Virus record (IMG/VR): IMGVR_UViG_3300010885_034048
Coordinates: 1-21,765 of that record
DNA length: 21,765 nt
Strand: one strand, 5' to 3'
From: a virus
A model generated the notes under the pieces. That model was not told the DNA's origin and did not search any database. It saw only the letters and a program-made list of their open reading frames with translations. The translations under genes and the position numbers were made by a program. This document shows, one piece after another, positions 14,462 through 21,765 of the stretch; the stretch's first letter is position 1; every line of letters starts with the position of its first letter.

Positions 14462-16479
14462 AGTGCACGTCCTTTTATGTCTTTATTAGGATATTTTAAT
14501 TCAAATACACAAGGGTCTAATGATGGGTATATTATTTTTCCTTGTGTAGCTTTATCTATATTATAACTATTTGGTGAGTAGTTTCCATCTCCTCCACATA
14601 AATTTGATATTTTAACGGAAGGTACACTCATTACACCTTCTATATTTGCTAAAATTAATTCTATTTCGGAAATGTTTATTGGTTTGTTGAAAGTCCAGTT
14701 ATCTATATCAAAGTAACTTTGTATTTCAGTTAAACAATTTGCCAATACCTCTCTTTTATTATAGCTATTGTAGCAAACTATCTCAAAATCAACACCGATA
14801 TTAACTATAAAACCATCTATTATATTTACACCATCAGTTAGAACTCTATACTCTCCTAAATATGTTTTTAAGTTTTCTTTAACAGCTCTATTTGTTAGAG
14901 TTAGTTTTTTATTTGCATCATACGATAATATATAGAGATTAATAGCAAATGGATTATTTAATTCCGATACTGATTTTTTCTTTTGTGTTAGATATTTAAC
15001 CAATTCGGTTTGAATATCCGTCTTACTACTATCTTTTATTTTTTCTACTAAATTTGTAAATTCAGCTATAGCTTTTGGGTTTTTAAGTATAGAATCGGGA
15101 GAATTATTATCCGATTCACCATCGCTTGCAACATACACTTTAGCTATACTACCATATCTTTGTGGCATAGATAAAGAACGAACCGTATAATCTTCTTTGG
15201 TAACTGCACGATTTTGAGAACCAAACATTGCCAAAGCATTTTGACGAATTTCCTCAATCCCTTCAGCACCACGTCCACCAACAGCTGGCTCCAAATTCTC
15301 AACAGCAACCGATTGTTTTATAGTAGCATATAAGCTTGGATTTGTTTGTGATAATATATCTTCATCAAACTCCAATAATCTAATTGTTGTTAAATCTCCA
15401 GAATTTACATTTGAAGCCACACCACCTCCCGTTAAATATTTAATAGTTAAAGTTTTACCGGCCGGCGATATTCCAAATGTATTTGTTTTTAAAAAGTTTG
15501 ATGGGTCAATAGCCGTATGAAGTCTATTGATTGAATTTGCTAATCCTAATCCTAAATTTTTCGTATTAGGTAGTAATATTTCATCATTAAATTTCAAATC
15601 ACCACTACCAAATTGAATATCCATAGTGTTATCCGAATTAACTTTTACCGAAAATCTATGAGGAACTCTCATAATTTCTAAAACATACGGAACCGTATCG
15701 GAAAATGCACTAAAATTACTATTTGATGGCGTATTTCCTTTTTCAATGAATATACTCTCCTGTGCTAAATATGGAACTTCATACCATTTTGTATTAGTAG
15801 CTCCTTCGGTAATTGAAACAATTTGTATAATATCAGTATCAGTAATCGTTGTATATGGGTATTCTATATCGTTTGGTGAGAATGTAACACTTGTTTCCTT
15901 TTCTGTAGCTGATATTGCTTGAACTTTTTTTGTAATCAAATACATATCAGGCTCTCCGGTTGTCAAATTTCTACTATAAACACTTATTTCCCTATCGGTA
16001 TCATTTGCAAAATCAACACCATCCACAGTTCTAAACATTATTGAACTATTAGAAGTCGATGCAACTTGCAATCCATCTTTTATTTTTAAATAGTATGCCG
16101 AGTCTGGAATGTTATTCTGACCTACGCCGGTGGATGGTACTAATTGATATACCGTTAAATTTGTAACAGCAGGTGTAGTTACTTTTGGTTTATATCCCAT
16201 AGCTTGCGCTATTGAAACTACATTTTTCCTCTCCGCAGCACTTAATAATAATGATTCTTTTAATTGTATATCTTGATAATAAGTTAATACATCACCAACA
16301 AAAGATGCCATCTCAATAAACACCATACCAGGAGATGATTCATTGAAATCGGAGTATACATTTGGGAAGTAAGTTTTTGTATATTCTATTAAGTTTCCTC
16401 TTAATTTTTCAAAATCCTTACCAACATAGTTTACTCTTTTATTACTACCCCATGTAGTTTTATTACTTTTTATAGCCAT
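14458..16479 (-). CDS. 6: Baseplate wedge protein gp6-like (baseplate J family)
   Basis: At 673 residues it is close to the length of T4 gp6 (about 660). The N-terminus carries the gp6-typical stretch: DFEKLRGNLIEYTKTYFPNV, FNESSPGMVFIEMASFVGDV, YYQDIQLKESLLLSAAERKN and AQAMGYKP. The middle holds a baseplate-J-like core: GGRGAEGIEEIRQNA near residue 397, then FGSQNRAVTKEDY. The C-terminal region contains INISEIELILANIEGVMSV. In T4, gp6 forms the inter-wedge ring of the baseplate together with gp25 and gp53. The gene follows gp25 by 2 bases, the same order as T4 gp25-gp6 and P2 gpW-gpJ, which strengthens the call. No frameshift or unusual composition was seen. Confidence 0.92.
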   Translation of the reverse strand: MAIKSNKTTWGSNKRVNYVGKDFEKLRGNLIEYTKTYFPNVYSDFNESSPGMVFIEMASFVGDVLTYYQDIQLKESLLLSAAERKNVVSIAQAMGYKPKVTTPAVTNLTVYQLVPSTGVGQNNIPDSAYYLKIKDGLQVASTSNSSIMFRTVDGVDFANDTDREISVYSRNLTTGEPDMYLITKKVQAISATEKETSVTFSPNDIEYPYTTITDTDIIQIVSITEGATNTKWYEVPYLAQESIFIEKGNTPSNSNFSAFSDTVPYVLEIMRVPHRFSVKVNSDNTMDIQFGSGDLKFNDEILLPNTKNLGLGLANSINRLHTAIDPSNFLKTNTFGISPAGKTLTIKYLTGGGVASNVNSGDLTTIRLLEFDEDILSQTNPSLYATIKQSVAVENLEPAVGGRGAEGIEEIRQNALAMFGSQNRAVTKEDYTVRSLSMPQRYGSIAKVYVASDGESDNNSPDSILKNPKAIAEFTNLVEKIKDSSKTDIQTELVKYLTQKKKSVSELNNPFAINLYILSYDANKKLTLTNRAVKENLKTYLGEYRVLTDGVNIIDGFIVNIGVDFEIVCYNSYNKREVLANCLTEIQSYFDIDNWTFNKPINISEIELILANIEGVMSVPSVKISNLCGGDGNYSPNSYNIDKATQGKIIYPSLDPCVFELKYPNKDIKGRAL

Positions 16480-16481
16480 TT

Positions 16482-16919
16482 TTAATTATTTTGTATATTA
16501 AGTGTAACAGTTTCGCCTATACTTGGATTTGATACCAATGAAAAATGTAATTCAACTGTTACAATATGATTATCTATACTTTCATCATCATAATCAACTA
16601 TAATTTCATCTATCGAAATATATGGTAGCCATATTTTAACGGCATCAACTATTGTAGTTTCAATACTATAATCTATTTCCGAATCTATTGGCTCAAATAT
16701 AATTTTCCATATATCACAACCAAAATCTGGCTGATGGACACGTTCACCTTTACGAGTCATTATTAGATTAATCAAATTATCCTTTGCCTGCTGAATTGTG
16801 GTATAATTAACAGCAAACGCACCTCCAGCATTTGAAGCTGCATTTATTTTAATACCTAAAATCTTATAAGCATTTTGTAATAAATCTTGCTTATTAATTT
16901 TACCTAATTCTCTTGCCAT
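16482..16919 (-). CDS. 25: Baseplate wedge protein gp25-like (GPW/gp25 family)
   Basis: A 145-residue protein, slightly longer than T4 gp25 (132). The family core is present: an AKDNLINLIMTRKGERVHQP segment followed by DFGCDIWKIIFEP, equivalent to the conserved R-x-G-E-R / P-x-F-G-x-x-L motif. A C-terminal amphipathic strand pair, IISIDEI-like then IVTVELHF, follows. gp25 joins the wedge to the sheath-side inner baseplate and is related to type VI secretion TssE. It starts 2 bases past the preceding stop and gp6 begins 2 bases after it, so all are one operon. Confidence 0.95.
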   Translation of the reverse strand: MARELGKINKQDLLQNAYKILGIKINAASNAGGAFAVNYTTIQQAKDNLINLIMTRKGERVHQPDFGCDIWKIIFEPIDSEIDYSIETTIVDAVKIWLPYISIDEIIVDYDDESIDNHIVTVELHFSLVSNPSIGETVTLNIQNN

Positions 16920-16921
16920 TT

Positions 16922-17425
16922 TTATTTAAATCTTTTAACTAATTCTCTATAATCACGTGTTAGTGCTTTTGTTAATGCTTCAACGGCCGGATTGTCGGTG
17001 ATTTGTGGTTGTACTTGCATTTCTGGCATATCTATTGAACGATAATCCATTGTTTCCCAATCACCGTCGGTTGTTACTTGTGGTTGTATCATATCTAATA
17101 CACTACCACCGCCCATCATACCACCATCGGCTCTTTGTGCAGATGTAAATGGTGTTGTTGAATTTAATATTTCATTTAACAACGGGTCTTTTACTATTTG
17201 CTTTATAGGTTGCTTTGGTGTATCTACATATTTTTTAGTAGTAGGTACTCTAACCTCCATAGCTTCTGCTAATGATTTTTTTGGTTTACTAATCGCTTCA
17301 GTTTGTTTATTGTTCAAAGTTATATCACCTGATTTTATAAGCTTTATAACTTCTTCCTTTACTTGACGTTTAACTTCACTTTTAACCACTTCCTTAATAA
17401 GCGATACTAAAATGTCTGATTTCAT
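16922..17425 (-). CDS. Unrecognised protein upstream of gp25, 167 residues
   Basis: I do not recognise a family. Residues about 1-35 are a strongly charged amphipathic helix (VKSEVKRQVKEEVIKLIKSG). The middle (40-110) is low in predicted structure, Pro/Lys-rich and then Met/Gly-rich (GGMMGGGSVLDMIQPQ). The C-terminus has PAVEALTKALTRDYRELVKR, likely a helix. Disordered linkers between helices suggest a small assembly or connector protein. It lies between the gp5-like hub region and gp25, so a baseplate or tail-assembly role is likely by context only. The start at 17425 is supported by the motif 16 bases upstream and by the 44-base gap separating it from the preceding gene. Confidence 0.65.
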   Translation of the reverse strand: MKSDILVSLIKEVVKSEVKRQVKEEVIKLIKSGDITLNNKQTEAISKPKKSLAEAMEVRVPTTKKYVDTPKQPIKQIVKDPLLNEILNSTTPFTSAQRADGGMMGGGSVLDMIQPQVTTDGDWETMDYRSIDMPEMQVQPQITDNPAVEALTKALTRDYRELVKRFK

Positions 17426-17441
17426 AAAATTGTTAATTGTA

Positions 17442-17457
17442 TTTGTTAATAAATATA
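17442..17457 (-). promoter_or_regulatory. Candidate late promoter motif (TATATTTATTAACAAA)
   Basis: The same 16 bases as at 3014-3029, again ending 16 bases before an ATG (17425). It lies in a 44-base gap in front of the gp25-gp6 block, a sensible place for a late promoter driving the baseplate wedge genes. Recognition by the encoded gp55-like factor is inference. Confidence 0.4.
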
Positions 17458-17469
17458 AAAAGATATAAT

Positions 17470-18021
17470 TTATCCAGGTACACTATACCCAGACCAACTT
17501 TGTACACATGGAGCAGGAGTGGGTGGCGCACCTGGATATAAAGATATTTCTGTGTGTATTCCGGATGTTGTAAGTAAATGAGATTTGGCGCATGTAATAA
17601 ATTCATCCAACCATATACCAACATTATTACATGGCATATTTGGAATAGGTGACCAACTCCCTGGATTAGTTACAGGTGCAATTATGACAGAAACATTTGC
17701 TATTGTTCCTGGACATGGTATACCGGGCGGTATTGGCATTATCTTAGCTCCAGTCCAATAGGCAACTATTGCCGGTCCACATATATCTATTAATGTTTTT
17801 GTTTTTGATTGTTGTTGCGTATATAATTCGGATATAAGTAATCCTTGCATTGCTGAATTTTGTCCCTGTTGAAGCGGTATACTTGTTACATTGGTTTTCC
17901 CCGCCTTAATGGCTGTGTCGTATGCCATTGTGAGTGCCGCTGCCCAACCTTCCATACTTCTACCATATGTCCAGTTAGACATCACCCCCGTCATTGTTGA
18001 TTTAAATGCACTCCAAGACAT
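17470..18021 (-). CDS. Unrecognised virion-associated protein next to the gp5-like spike, 183 residues
   Basis: No family recognised. The N-terminal part (about 1-75) is helical with aromatic residues (MSWSAFKSTMTGVMSNWTYG, GWAAALTMAYDTAIKAG). The central part (about 78-130) is Pro/Cys-rich (DICGPAIVAYWTGAKIMPIP, then GIPCPG and MPCNN). The C-terminus is Pro-rich (YPGAPPTPAPCVQSWSGYSV). Five Cys are present: 81, 103, 131, 143 and 173 approximately. It starts 4 bases after the gp5-like stop codon, so it is translationally close to the spike gene and may be a hub or spike accessory. PAAR spike-tip motifs were looked for and not seen. Confident as a gene, not as to function. Confidence 0.65.
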   Translation of the reverse strand: MSWSAFKSTMTGVMSNWTYGRSMEGWAAALTMAYDTAIKAGKTNVTSIPLQQGQNSAMQGLLISELYTQQQSKTKTLIDICGPAIVAYWTGAKIMPIPPGIPCPGTIANVSVIIAPVTNPGSWSPIPNMPCNNVGIWLDEFITCAKSHLLTTSGIHTEISLYPGAPPTPAPCVQSWSGYSVPG

Positions 18022-18025
18022 ATTA

Positions 18026-19255
18026 TTATGATTTTGATAAAAAGTTTCTTGCTGAATAAAATACTTTTAATCTACTTCTAATCCCAGTAAATGCGGATGC
18101 ATTGGTTGGGCCGGTTGCAGATGGACCACATGGTGTTAAAAATACTTGCTTATTAATTTCATCAATTAAATCTTCCAATATCTTTTTTAATTCACCAGCT
18201 AGTACCATATTTTGCACTGCGGCACCATCATCACCACTACTACCATCTTTCCCCAAAAATACTTTACCACTGCTATTTGAGTTTAGAAATATTTGCTTAC
18301 CTTGTTTGGTATGTAACGTAATATTATCTTCGTTGTGCATATAAATTTCTTTAAGAGCATCAACTGAAAATCTACCATCCGTTATTATACCAGTATTACT
18401 TTTACCAAATATAATAAACTCTTTAACTTTTGATGATAATAATATTCTATCGGAATTTATAAAAATTTGGTCACCAATTAAATCACTTGAACTTGGATAT
18501 CCCGTAAATCCTACTTTTTCTTTTTTTGTAGTTTCTTTAAAAGGATTTTTTACTTTATTTGATGTTATATAAATTGATGAGCCATCTTTATTAATATCTT
18601 CCTCAATGAGCTCACCAATTTTTTTGCTATCCAAATCTGGATTTTGTTTATTTCTTATAAAGATTGACGGTGATGAAGTTTTCCCATCTTCTGTTAAGAA
18701 AAATTCAGAAAATCTAATGGTATTACCAACACGGCCGCTTATAATAGTATCGCCTTCCTTTGGTTTAAGGAATTTAATTTTATCTTTTACTTCGTATTTT
18801 TTATCTTGTGATTTTTTTGATTGCTGCGAAGCTTCGGTATTATTTGGTGTTCCCGTTTGTTTATTTTCCTTATAATCGGAACTCTTACTACTACTATCGG
18901 ATTTTTCTAAATTTCTTTCACCGGATGATTCCGATGTTTTATAATCTTCTCTAAAATTTGGATATTGGGTTACGCTATATGGTAGCCAAAAGTTTTCATT
19001 TTCATTTTGAATAATCAAAACAGTTTCACCTTGAATCGGGAATGTAAATAAGTTTTTATCTAATGGGAATGCATAGTTTTCTACTAACTTTGGAGCATTT
19101 CTTACAAACTGAATAGCTCCATAAAACCTCGCATCTTTTGAATCAAAATTTTTATTTTTATTATAAAATTTAGTAAAATCAACTGCAGTATCTAATTTTA
19201 GAAAATCTTCGGAAGTTAAAAATACTTTTTTTACTGTTGCTAAAAATGATTCCAT
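18026..19255 (-). CDS. 5: Baseplate hub / central spike protein gp5-like, without lysozyme domain
   Basis: A 409-residue protein against 575 in T4 gp5. Residues about 1-100 fit the gp5/VgrG N-terminal OB-fold (ARFYGAIQFVRNAPK, NLFTFPIQGETVLIIQNEN, FWLPYSVTQYP). Residues about 105-155 are a Ser/Lys/Glu-rich flexible linker. Residues 160-182 carry LKPKEGDTIISGRVGNTIRF, typical of T4-like gp5 proteins of marine phages. Residues about 265-340 show beta-helix-like short repeats (IFINSDRILLSS, ITLHTKQGKQIFLNS, KVFLGKDG), and the C-terminus has GAAVQNMVLAGELKKILEDL and TPCGPSATGPTN. The protein would form the trimeric membrane-piercing needle. The T4 muralytic domain between OB-fold and helix is absent. 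It starts 1 base after the stop of the 134-residue gene. Confidence 0.88.
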   Translation of the reverse strand: MESFLATVKKVFLTSEDFLKLDTAVDFTKFYNKNKNFDSKDARFYGAIQFVRNAPKLVENYAFPLDKNLFTFPIQGETVLIIQNENENFWLPYSVTQYPNFREDYKTSESSGERNLEKSDSSSKSSDYKENKQTGTPNNTEASQQSKKSQDKKYEVKDKIKFLKPKEGDTIISGRVGNTIRFSEFFLTEDGKTSSPSIFIRNKQNPDLDSKKIGELIEEDINKDGSSIYITSNKVKNPFKETTKKEKVGFTGYPSSSDLIGDQIFINSDRILLSSKVKEFIIFGKSNTGIITDGRFSVDALKEIYMHNEDNITLHTKQGKQIFLNSNSSGKVFLGKDGSSGDDGAAVQNMVLAGELKKILEDLIDEINKQVFLTPCGPSATGPTNASAFTGIRSRLKVFYSARNFLSKS

Positions 19256-19256
19256 A

Positions 19257-19661
19257 TTATAATTTCTTTTTTATATCTTCTAATTCAATCTCAATATCGG
19301 TTAATTTCTCTTTATTTTTTTCTTCAACCGCATTAATCGTATCTTCCATATCCATAAGTAATTGATTCTTCTCTGCTTCACTTAACCAACCATCCTCACC
19401 AATACCTTTAGCTTCTGCAGCCGCAAGACGTTGGGCAATCGTTGCAAGTTTAATCAGATGATCATCATTCTTAACGGAAACTTCAATTAGGTCTTTGATA
19501 ATAGGGGCTATAACAGTTGCCTCACCTACATTGCGTATAAGTTTACGCAGGGATTCAATCAGCTCAGAAATGTTTTTCTTTTTATTAAGTTGATTTTCGT
19601 ATATGTCTTTGAATAGGGATGATAGATTTTTACCATCAAATAATTGAAATTCTGACCCCAT
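19257..19661 (-). CDS. Unrecognised helical acidic protein, 134 residues
   Basis: No family recognised. It is almost entirely helical by composition, with segments LSSLFKDIYENQLNKKKNIS, ISELIESLRKLIRNVGEATV, LIKLATIAQRLAAAEAKGIG and LMDMEDTINAVEEKNKEKLT. The C-terminal 40 residues are a charged coiled-coil-like tail ending LEDIKKKL. It ends 1 base before the gp5-like start, so the two are tightly coupled; a chaperone or hub-assembly partner of the spike is one possibility. Another is a transcription accessory factor, since the gp55-like gene is immediately upstream; neither is supported by a motif. The ATG at 19661 lies in an A/T-rich leader after a 42-base gap that has no clear motif. Confidence 0.7.
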   Translation of the reverse strand: MGSEFQLFDGKNLSSLFKDIYENQLNKKKNISELIESLRKLIRNVGEATVIAPIIKDLIEVSVKNDDHLIKLATIAQRLAAAEAKGIGEDGWLSEAEKNQLLMDMEDTINAVEEKNKEKLTDIEIELEDIKKKL

Positions 19662-19703
19662 AAATATAATTTTGTTTGACTATAATTATAAAATAATAGG
19701 ATT

Positions 19704-20393
19704 TTATATTTTTATATCCCCTTCTCTATCAAATTCATTATACAATTCCATTTGCTTGTCTTTCATTTTATTGACAACCTTTGTAATATAATGAGTAGGG
19801 TAGCCGGTCATTTCTCTAATAAGAAGATATAATCCTTTTTTGTTAAAGTTTTCAATATATTCTGCTCTACGGAATAATTCCAAAACAGCATCTGCTATTT
19901 GTAAGTCACGCTTCTTTGCAAAAAATCCTTCTAAATGTACATCCCAATACATTATCATTCTTTGGTTAAATGTACGGTGTTCATCATTACGGACTTCTTC
20001 TCTAAAGTTATTTTCAGTATCCCAACTAGATGGCATTCCAGATATTATATCAGTATCTTTATAACGCTTGTAGTTAGCGTTATTATTAAGGATAAGGTAA
20101 TTTCTAGCTACAATCGTAAAGTACGAAAATGCCTTTCCTTTGCCGTTCTTATACATATGAATCTTCTCAATCATAAAGGCAACAACTTCCGCCATAACAT
20201 CTTGCGGATCATCATCAAAGTATGTGAATTTCCATTTATTGTACACGATTTCAGCCAGCTTATCAAAAGCCGGCTTAATCCTATCTTTATAAATTTTATC
20301 TTTAACTAATTGTTCATTTGTGATATTATACTCTATAATAGCATCTTCTGTATCTTTTGTAAAGTATTGTTTTGAGTTTTTCTTTCTAGGCAT
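19704..20393 (-). CDS. 55: Late-transcription RNA polymerase sigma factor, gp55-like
   Basis: A 229-residue protein (T4 gp55 is 185). Residues about 61-112 resemble the sigma region-2 core of gp55: DDPQDVMAEVVAFMIEKIHM, then KGKAFSYFTIVARNYLILNN and ANYKRYKD. Residues about 184-213 (KKGLYLLIREMTGYPTHYIT followed by KVVNKMKD) look like a helix-turn-helix. In T4, gp55 binds host core polymerase and recognises late promoters of the TATAAATA type with gp33 and the gp45 clamp. Its neighbours downstream are late baseplate genes, which suits the role. The start overlaps the end of the 89-residue gene by 8 bases. Other sigma-70-like group members are possible but less likely given the context. Confidence 0.85.
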   Translation of the reverse strand: MPRKKNSKQYFTKDTEDAIIEYNITNEQLVKDKIYKDRIKPAFDKLAEIVYNKWKFTYFDDDPQDVMAEVVAFMIEKIHMYKNGKGKAFSYFTIVARNYLILNNNANYKRYKDTDIISGMPSSWDTENNFREEVRNDEHRTFNQRMIMYWDVHLEGFFAKKRDLQIADAVLELFRRAEYIENFNKKGLYLLIREMTGYPTHYITKVVNKMKDKQMELYNEFDREGDIKI

Positions 20394-20655
20394 TGGTTTT
20401 GTTTTTTTCTTTAAATCTTTCTATTGTAGATTTAATGTGATAAAATATAGAACCAACGTCATCGTCCTTCTCAAACATTTGTTTAGAGTCTATTACCCTT
20501 AATGCCTCCAGTAATGCTTCGTTTCTATTTAATTCGTCTTGTATAAATTTATCGTTTTCTTCAATTATATCTTCATATCTTTCTACTTTTTTAAGTAAGT
20601 TCCAAGAGGTATAAGCTAATGCGATCGTTATTAATATTAGTATTGCTGTTATCAT
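20386..20655 (-). CDS. Small membrane-anchored protein, 89 residues
   Basis: Residues 1-20 (MITAILILITIALAYTSWNL) form one hydrophobic segment, either a transmembrane anchor or an uncleaved signal. Residues about 22-89 are a charged helix, partly coiled coil (LLKKVERYEDIIEENDKFIQ, then RFKEKNKTNA). No family is recognised. The N-in/C-out orientation cannot be fixed from so short a flank, but Lys-Lys right after the segment favours a cytoplasmic C-terminus. It starts 2 bases after the deformylase stop and overlaps the gp55-like start, so it is co-transcribed with both. The helical tail could bind another protein at the membrane; this is a guess. Confidence 0.72.
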   Translation of the reverse strand: MITAILILITIALAYTSWNLLKKVERYEDIIEENDKFIQDELNRNEALLEALRVIDSKQMFEKDDDVGSIFYHIKSTIERFKEKNKTNA

Positions 20656-20657
20656 AA

Positions 20658-21287
20658 TTAAACTATTTCATATCCTTTTAAATAAAAATCATTTGCTTTT
20701 TTATATTTCACTTCAATAAACTCACCTTCGGGTGATTTCATCATAATCTTTTCATTACGTCCAAATTGGATTTTCTTTTTAACCGTAGTTGAGTATATTC
20801 TATCACGAATCGTAATACCGTCTAAATGGTCAATCTCATGCTGAACTACTGTACACAATAGGGTTTCATCTGAAACTTGTTCTTTATCGCCTGCCATATT
20901 AATTTCAAAATCCAACTCACCCAAATTATCGGTTTGTACTTTTATTTTACTAAAACGAATCGTTCTAATAGGTGATTCCATTGTTTTTGGAATAGATAAG
21001 CATCCCTCATAAAAAATAAATCGTTCATCTGAAGCTTCTTTTATAATTGGGTTTAGTAAAAATAATTGAGTATCTCTAACATTAATAAGACACGCTCTTT
21101 TATTAATACCTAATTGTGTTGCGGCAATTCCCAATCCAGGATATTCCACAATAGCATCTTCTAATGTTTTTTGTATTTCATCAGCTTCCTTTTGAGTAAA
21201 TTCACTTTTAGGAACTGGCGTTTTTAGATATTTACTAAATTCTGGATTAGTAAATCCGCTTTTTGATTTGTCTGTAATTAATTTCAT
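20658..21287 (-). CDS. def: Peptide deformylase
   Basis: Removes the N-formyl group from nascent proteins on the ribosome using a bound metal. All three signature motifs are intact: GLGIAATQ at 51-58 (G-x-G-x-A-A-x-Q), EGCLSIP at 94-100 with the metal ligand Cys96, and QHEIDH at 149-154 with ligands His150 and His154 and catalytic Glu151. The length (209 residues) is slightly above bacterial enzymes (about 170). The extra C-terminal segment, about 165-209, contains KKKIQFGRNEKIMMKSPEGE. Phage-borne deformylases are known from cyanophages and other marine phages, where they may help mature proteins during infection. It starts 9 bases after the UvsE stop and is followed 2 bases later by the membrane protein. 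The enzyme is predicted active. Confidence 0.97.
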   Translation of the reverse strand: MKLITDKSKSGFTNPEFSKYLKTPVPKSEFTQKEADEIQKTLEDAIVEYPGLGIAATQLGINKRACLINVRDTQLFLLNPIIKEASDERFIFYEGCLSIPKTMESPIRTIRFSKIKVQTDNLGELDFEINMAGDKEQVSDETLLCTVVQHEIDHLDGITIRDRIYSTTVKKKIQFGRNEKIMMKSPEGEFIEVKYKKANDFYLKGYEIV

Positions 21288-21296
21288 AATTTGTTT

Positions 21297-21765
21297 TTAA
21301 TTTATAAATGGTAAAATTGCTAATTCCTTTGCTTTTGCTTCAACCATAATATCCACATCCAATTCGTATGTATTTGGGAGTGATGTAATATAATCGGAGT
21401 GAGCTTGCGGTTTAAGTTTGTTATTGTTTTCATGCAATGCTTTTGATTCGGAATAATGTACTACCGGTGTAATATACTTTGGATAAAATGGCCAGGTTGA
21501 TGCCGCTGCGTTCAATGCTTGCTCTTCGGTCCAATCACCTGTATTGAATGTATGGTGATGGTAATCAAATACAATCGGAATACCAATCTTATCATGTAGA
21601 TACATCAAATCTTTTACTGAATACATTGATGCCTTATCATCATTCTCAACTGTAAGCCTGCTTTGAACCGATTTAGAGAGCTTTCCGAAGTTCTCACAAA
21701 ATCTATCCATAGCAGTTTGCTTATCCCCATAAACTCCGTTACAATGAATATTAATCTTATTGTAA
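21297..21765 (-). CDS. uvsE: UV-damage endonuclease UvsE/UvdE (5' end outside window)
   Basis: The frame stays open to the right edge; upstream of the first internal ATG (21710) it reads NIHCNGVYGDKQTAMDRF, so the true start is beyond the window and the ATG is internal. About 156 residues are visible. They hold family hallmarks: GVYGDK, RLTVENDDK (metal-binding Glu and Asp region), IPIVFDYHHHTFN with its Asp-x-His-His cluster, and the C-terminal HSDYITSLP and DVDIMVEAKAKELAIL. UvdE is a TIM-barrel, metal-dependent enzyme that nicks DNA 5' to UV photoproducts and starts alternative excision repair. In a phage it would protect the genome from sunlight damage. It is the first gene seen in the run that leads into deformylase and gp55. 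Confidence 0.95.
   Translation of the reverse strand, partial: YNKINIHCNGVYGDKQTAMDRFCENFGKLSKSVQSRLTVENDDKASMYSVKDLMYLHDKIGIPIVFDYHHHTFNTGDWTEEQALNAAASTWPFYPKYITPVVHYSESKALHENNNKLKPQAHSDYITSLPNTYELDVDIMVEAKAKELAILPFIN

Noticed and set aside
17433-17624. Minus-strand open frame of 63 codons
   Set aside because: It overlaps the 3' end of the 183-residue gene in another frame and shows no motif.

Overview
The window looks like part of the late, virion-structural region of a contractile-tailed bacteriophage of the T4-like supergroup. Every supported gene lies on the minus strand, so transcription runs from the right edge to the left edge. The DNA is AT-rich (roughly one third G+C by eye). Genes are tightly packed, with gaps of 1-72 bases or short overlaps. 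I see no purine-rich Shine-Dalgarno sequence before any start codon; starts follow A/T-rich leaders instead. Together with a FISUMP domain and a DNRLRE-type domain, both frequent in Bacteroidota and relatives, this suggests a Bacteroidota (for example flavobacterial) host. That host call is inference.

Region by region, in transcription order. Right end (21765-19704): a UV-damage endonuclease (UvsE/UvdE, cut by the window edge), a peptide deformylase with all three catalytic motifs, a small membrane-anchored protein, and a gp55-like late sigma factor. Baseplate hub side (19661-16922): an unrecognised helical protein, a gp5-like central spike protein without a lysozyme domain, and two unrecognised small proteins. 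Baseplate wedge (16919-14458): gp25 and gp6 homologues in the conserved gp25-gp6 (P2 gpW-gpJ) order. Accessory baseplate/tail proteins (14461-9983): a DNRLRE/CBM96-like protein, a long coiled-coil protein, and a 743-residue protein carrying an intein-like Hint domain. Next (9945-3046) is a 2299-residue protein with three related beta-rich domains separated by cysteine-rich linkers, a gp7/P2 gpI-like wedge segment, a LamG-like lectin fold and five 17-residue tandem repeats. The left end (2997-1) holds two more structural proteins and, after a clear intrinsic terminator, a left-truncated protein in which a FISUMP domain is nested inside a phage structural protein.

The genes fit together as a baseplate and host-recognition assembly line under late control. 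gp55 would direct RNA polymerase to late promoters, and a recurring ATATTTAT(T)AAC-type motif in four of the five longest gaps is a candidate. gp5, gp25, gp6 and the gpI-like region would build the baseplate. The DNRLRE, LamG, cysteine-rich and FISUMP modules probably serve surface or glycan contact. The least ordinary features are the Hint domain whose residue after the terminal Asn is Lys (cleavage rather than splicing expected), the nested FISUMP domain, and the mosaic 2299-residue protein. No tRNA, CRISPR array, insertion sequence or integrase was seen, and no stretch over 300 bases lacks a gene.
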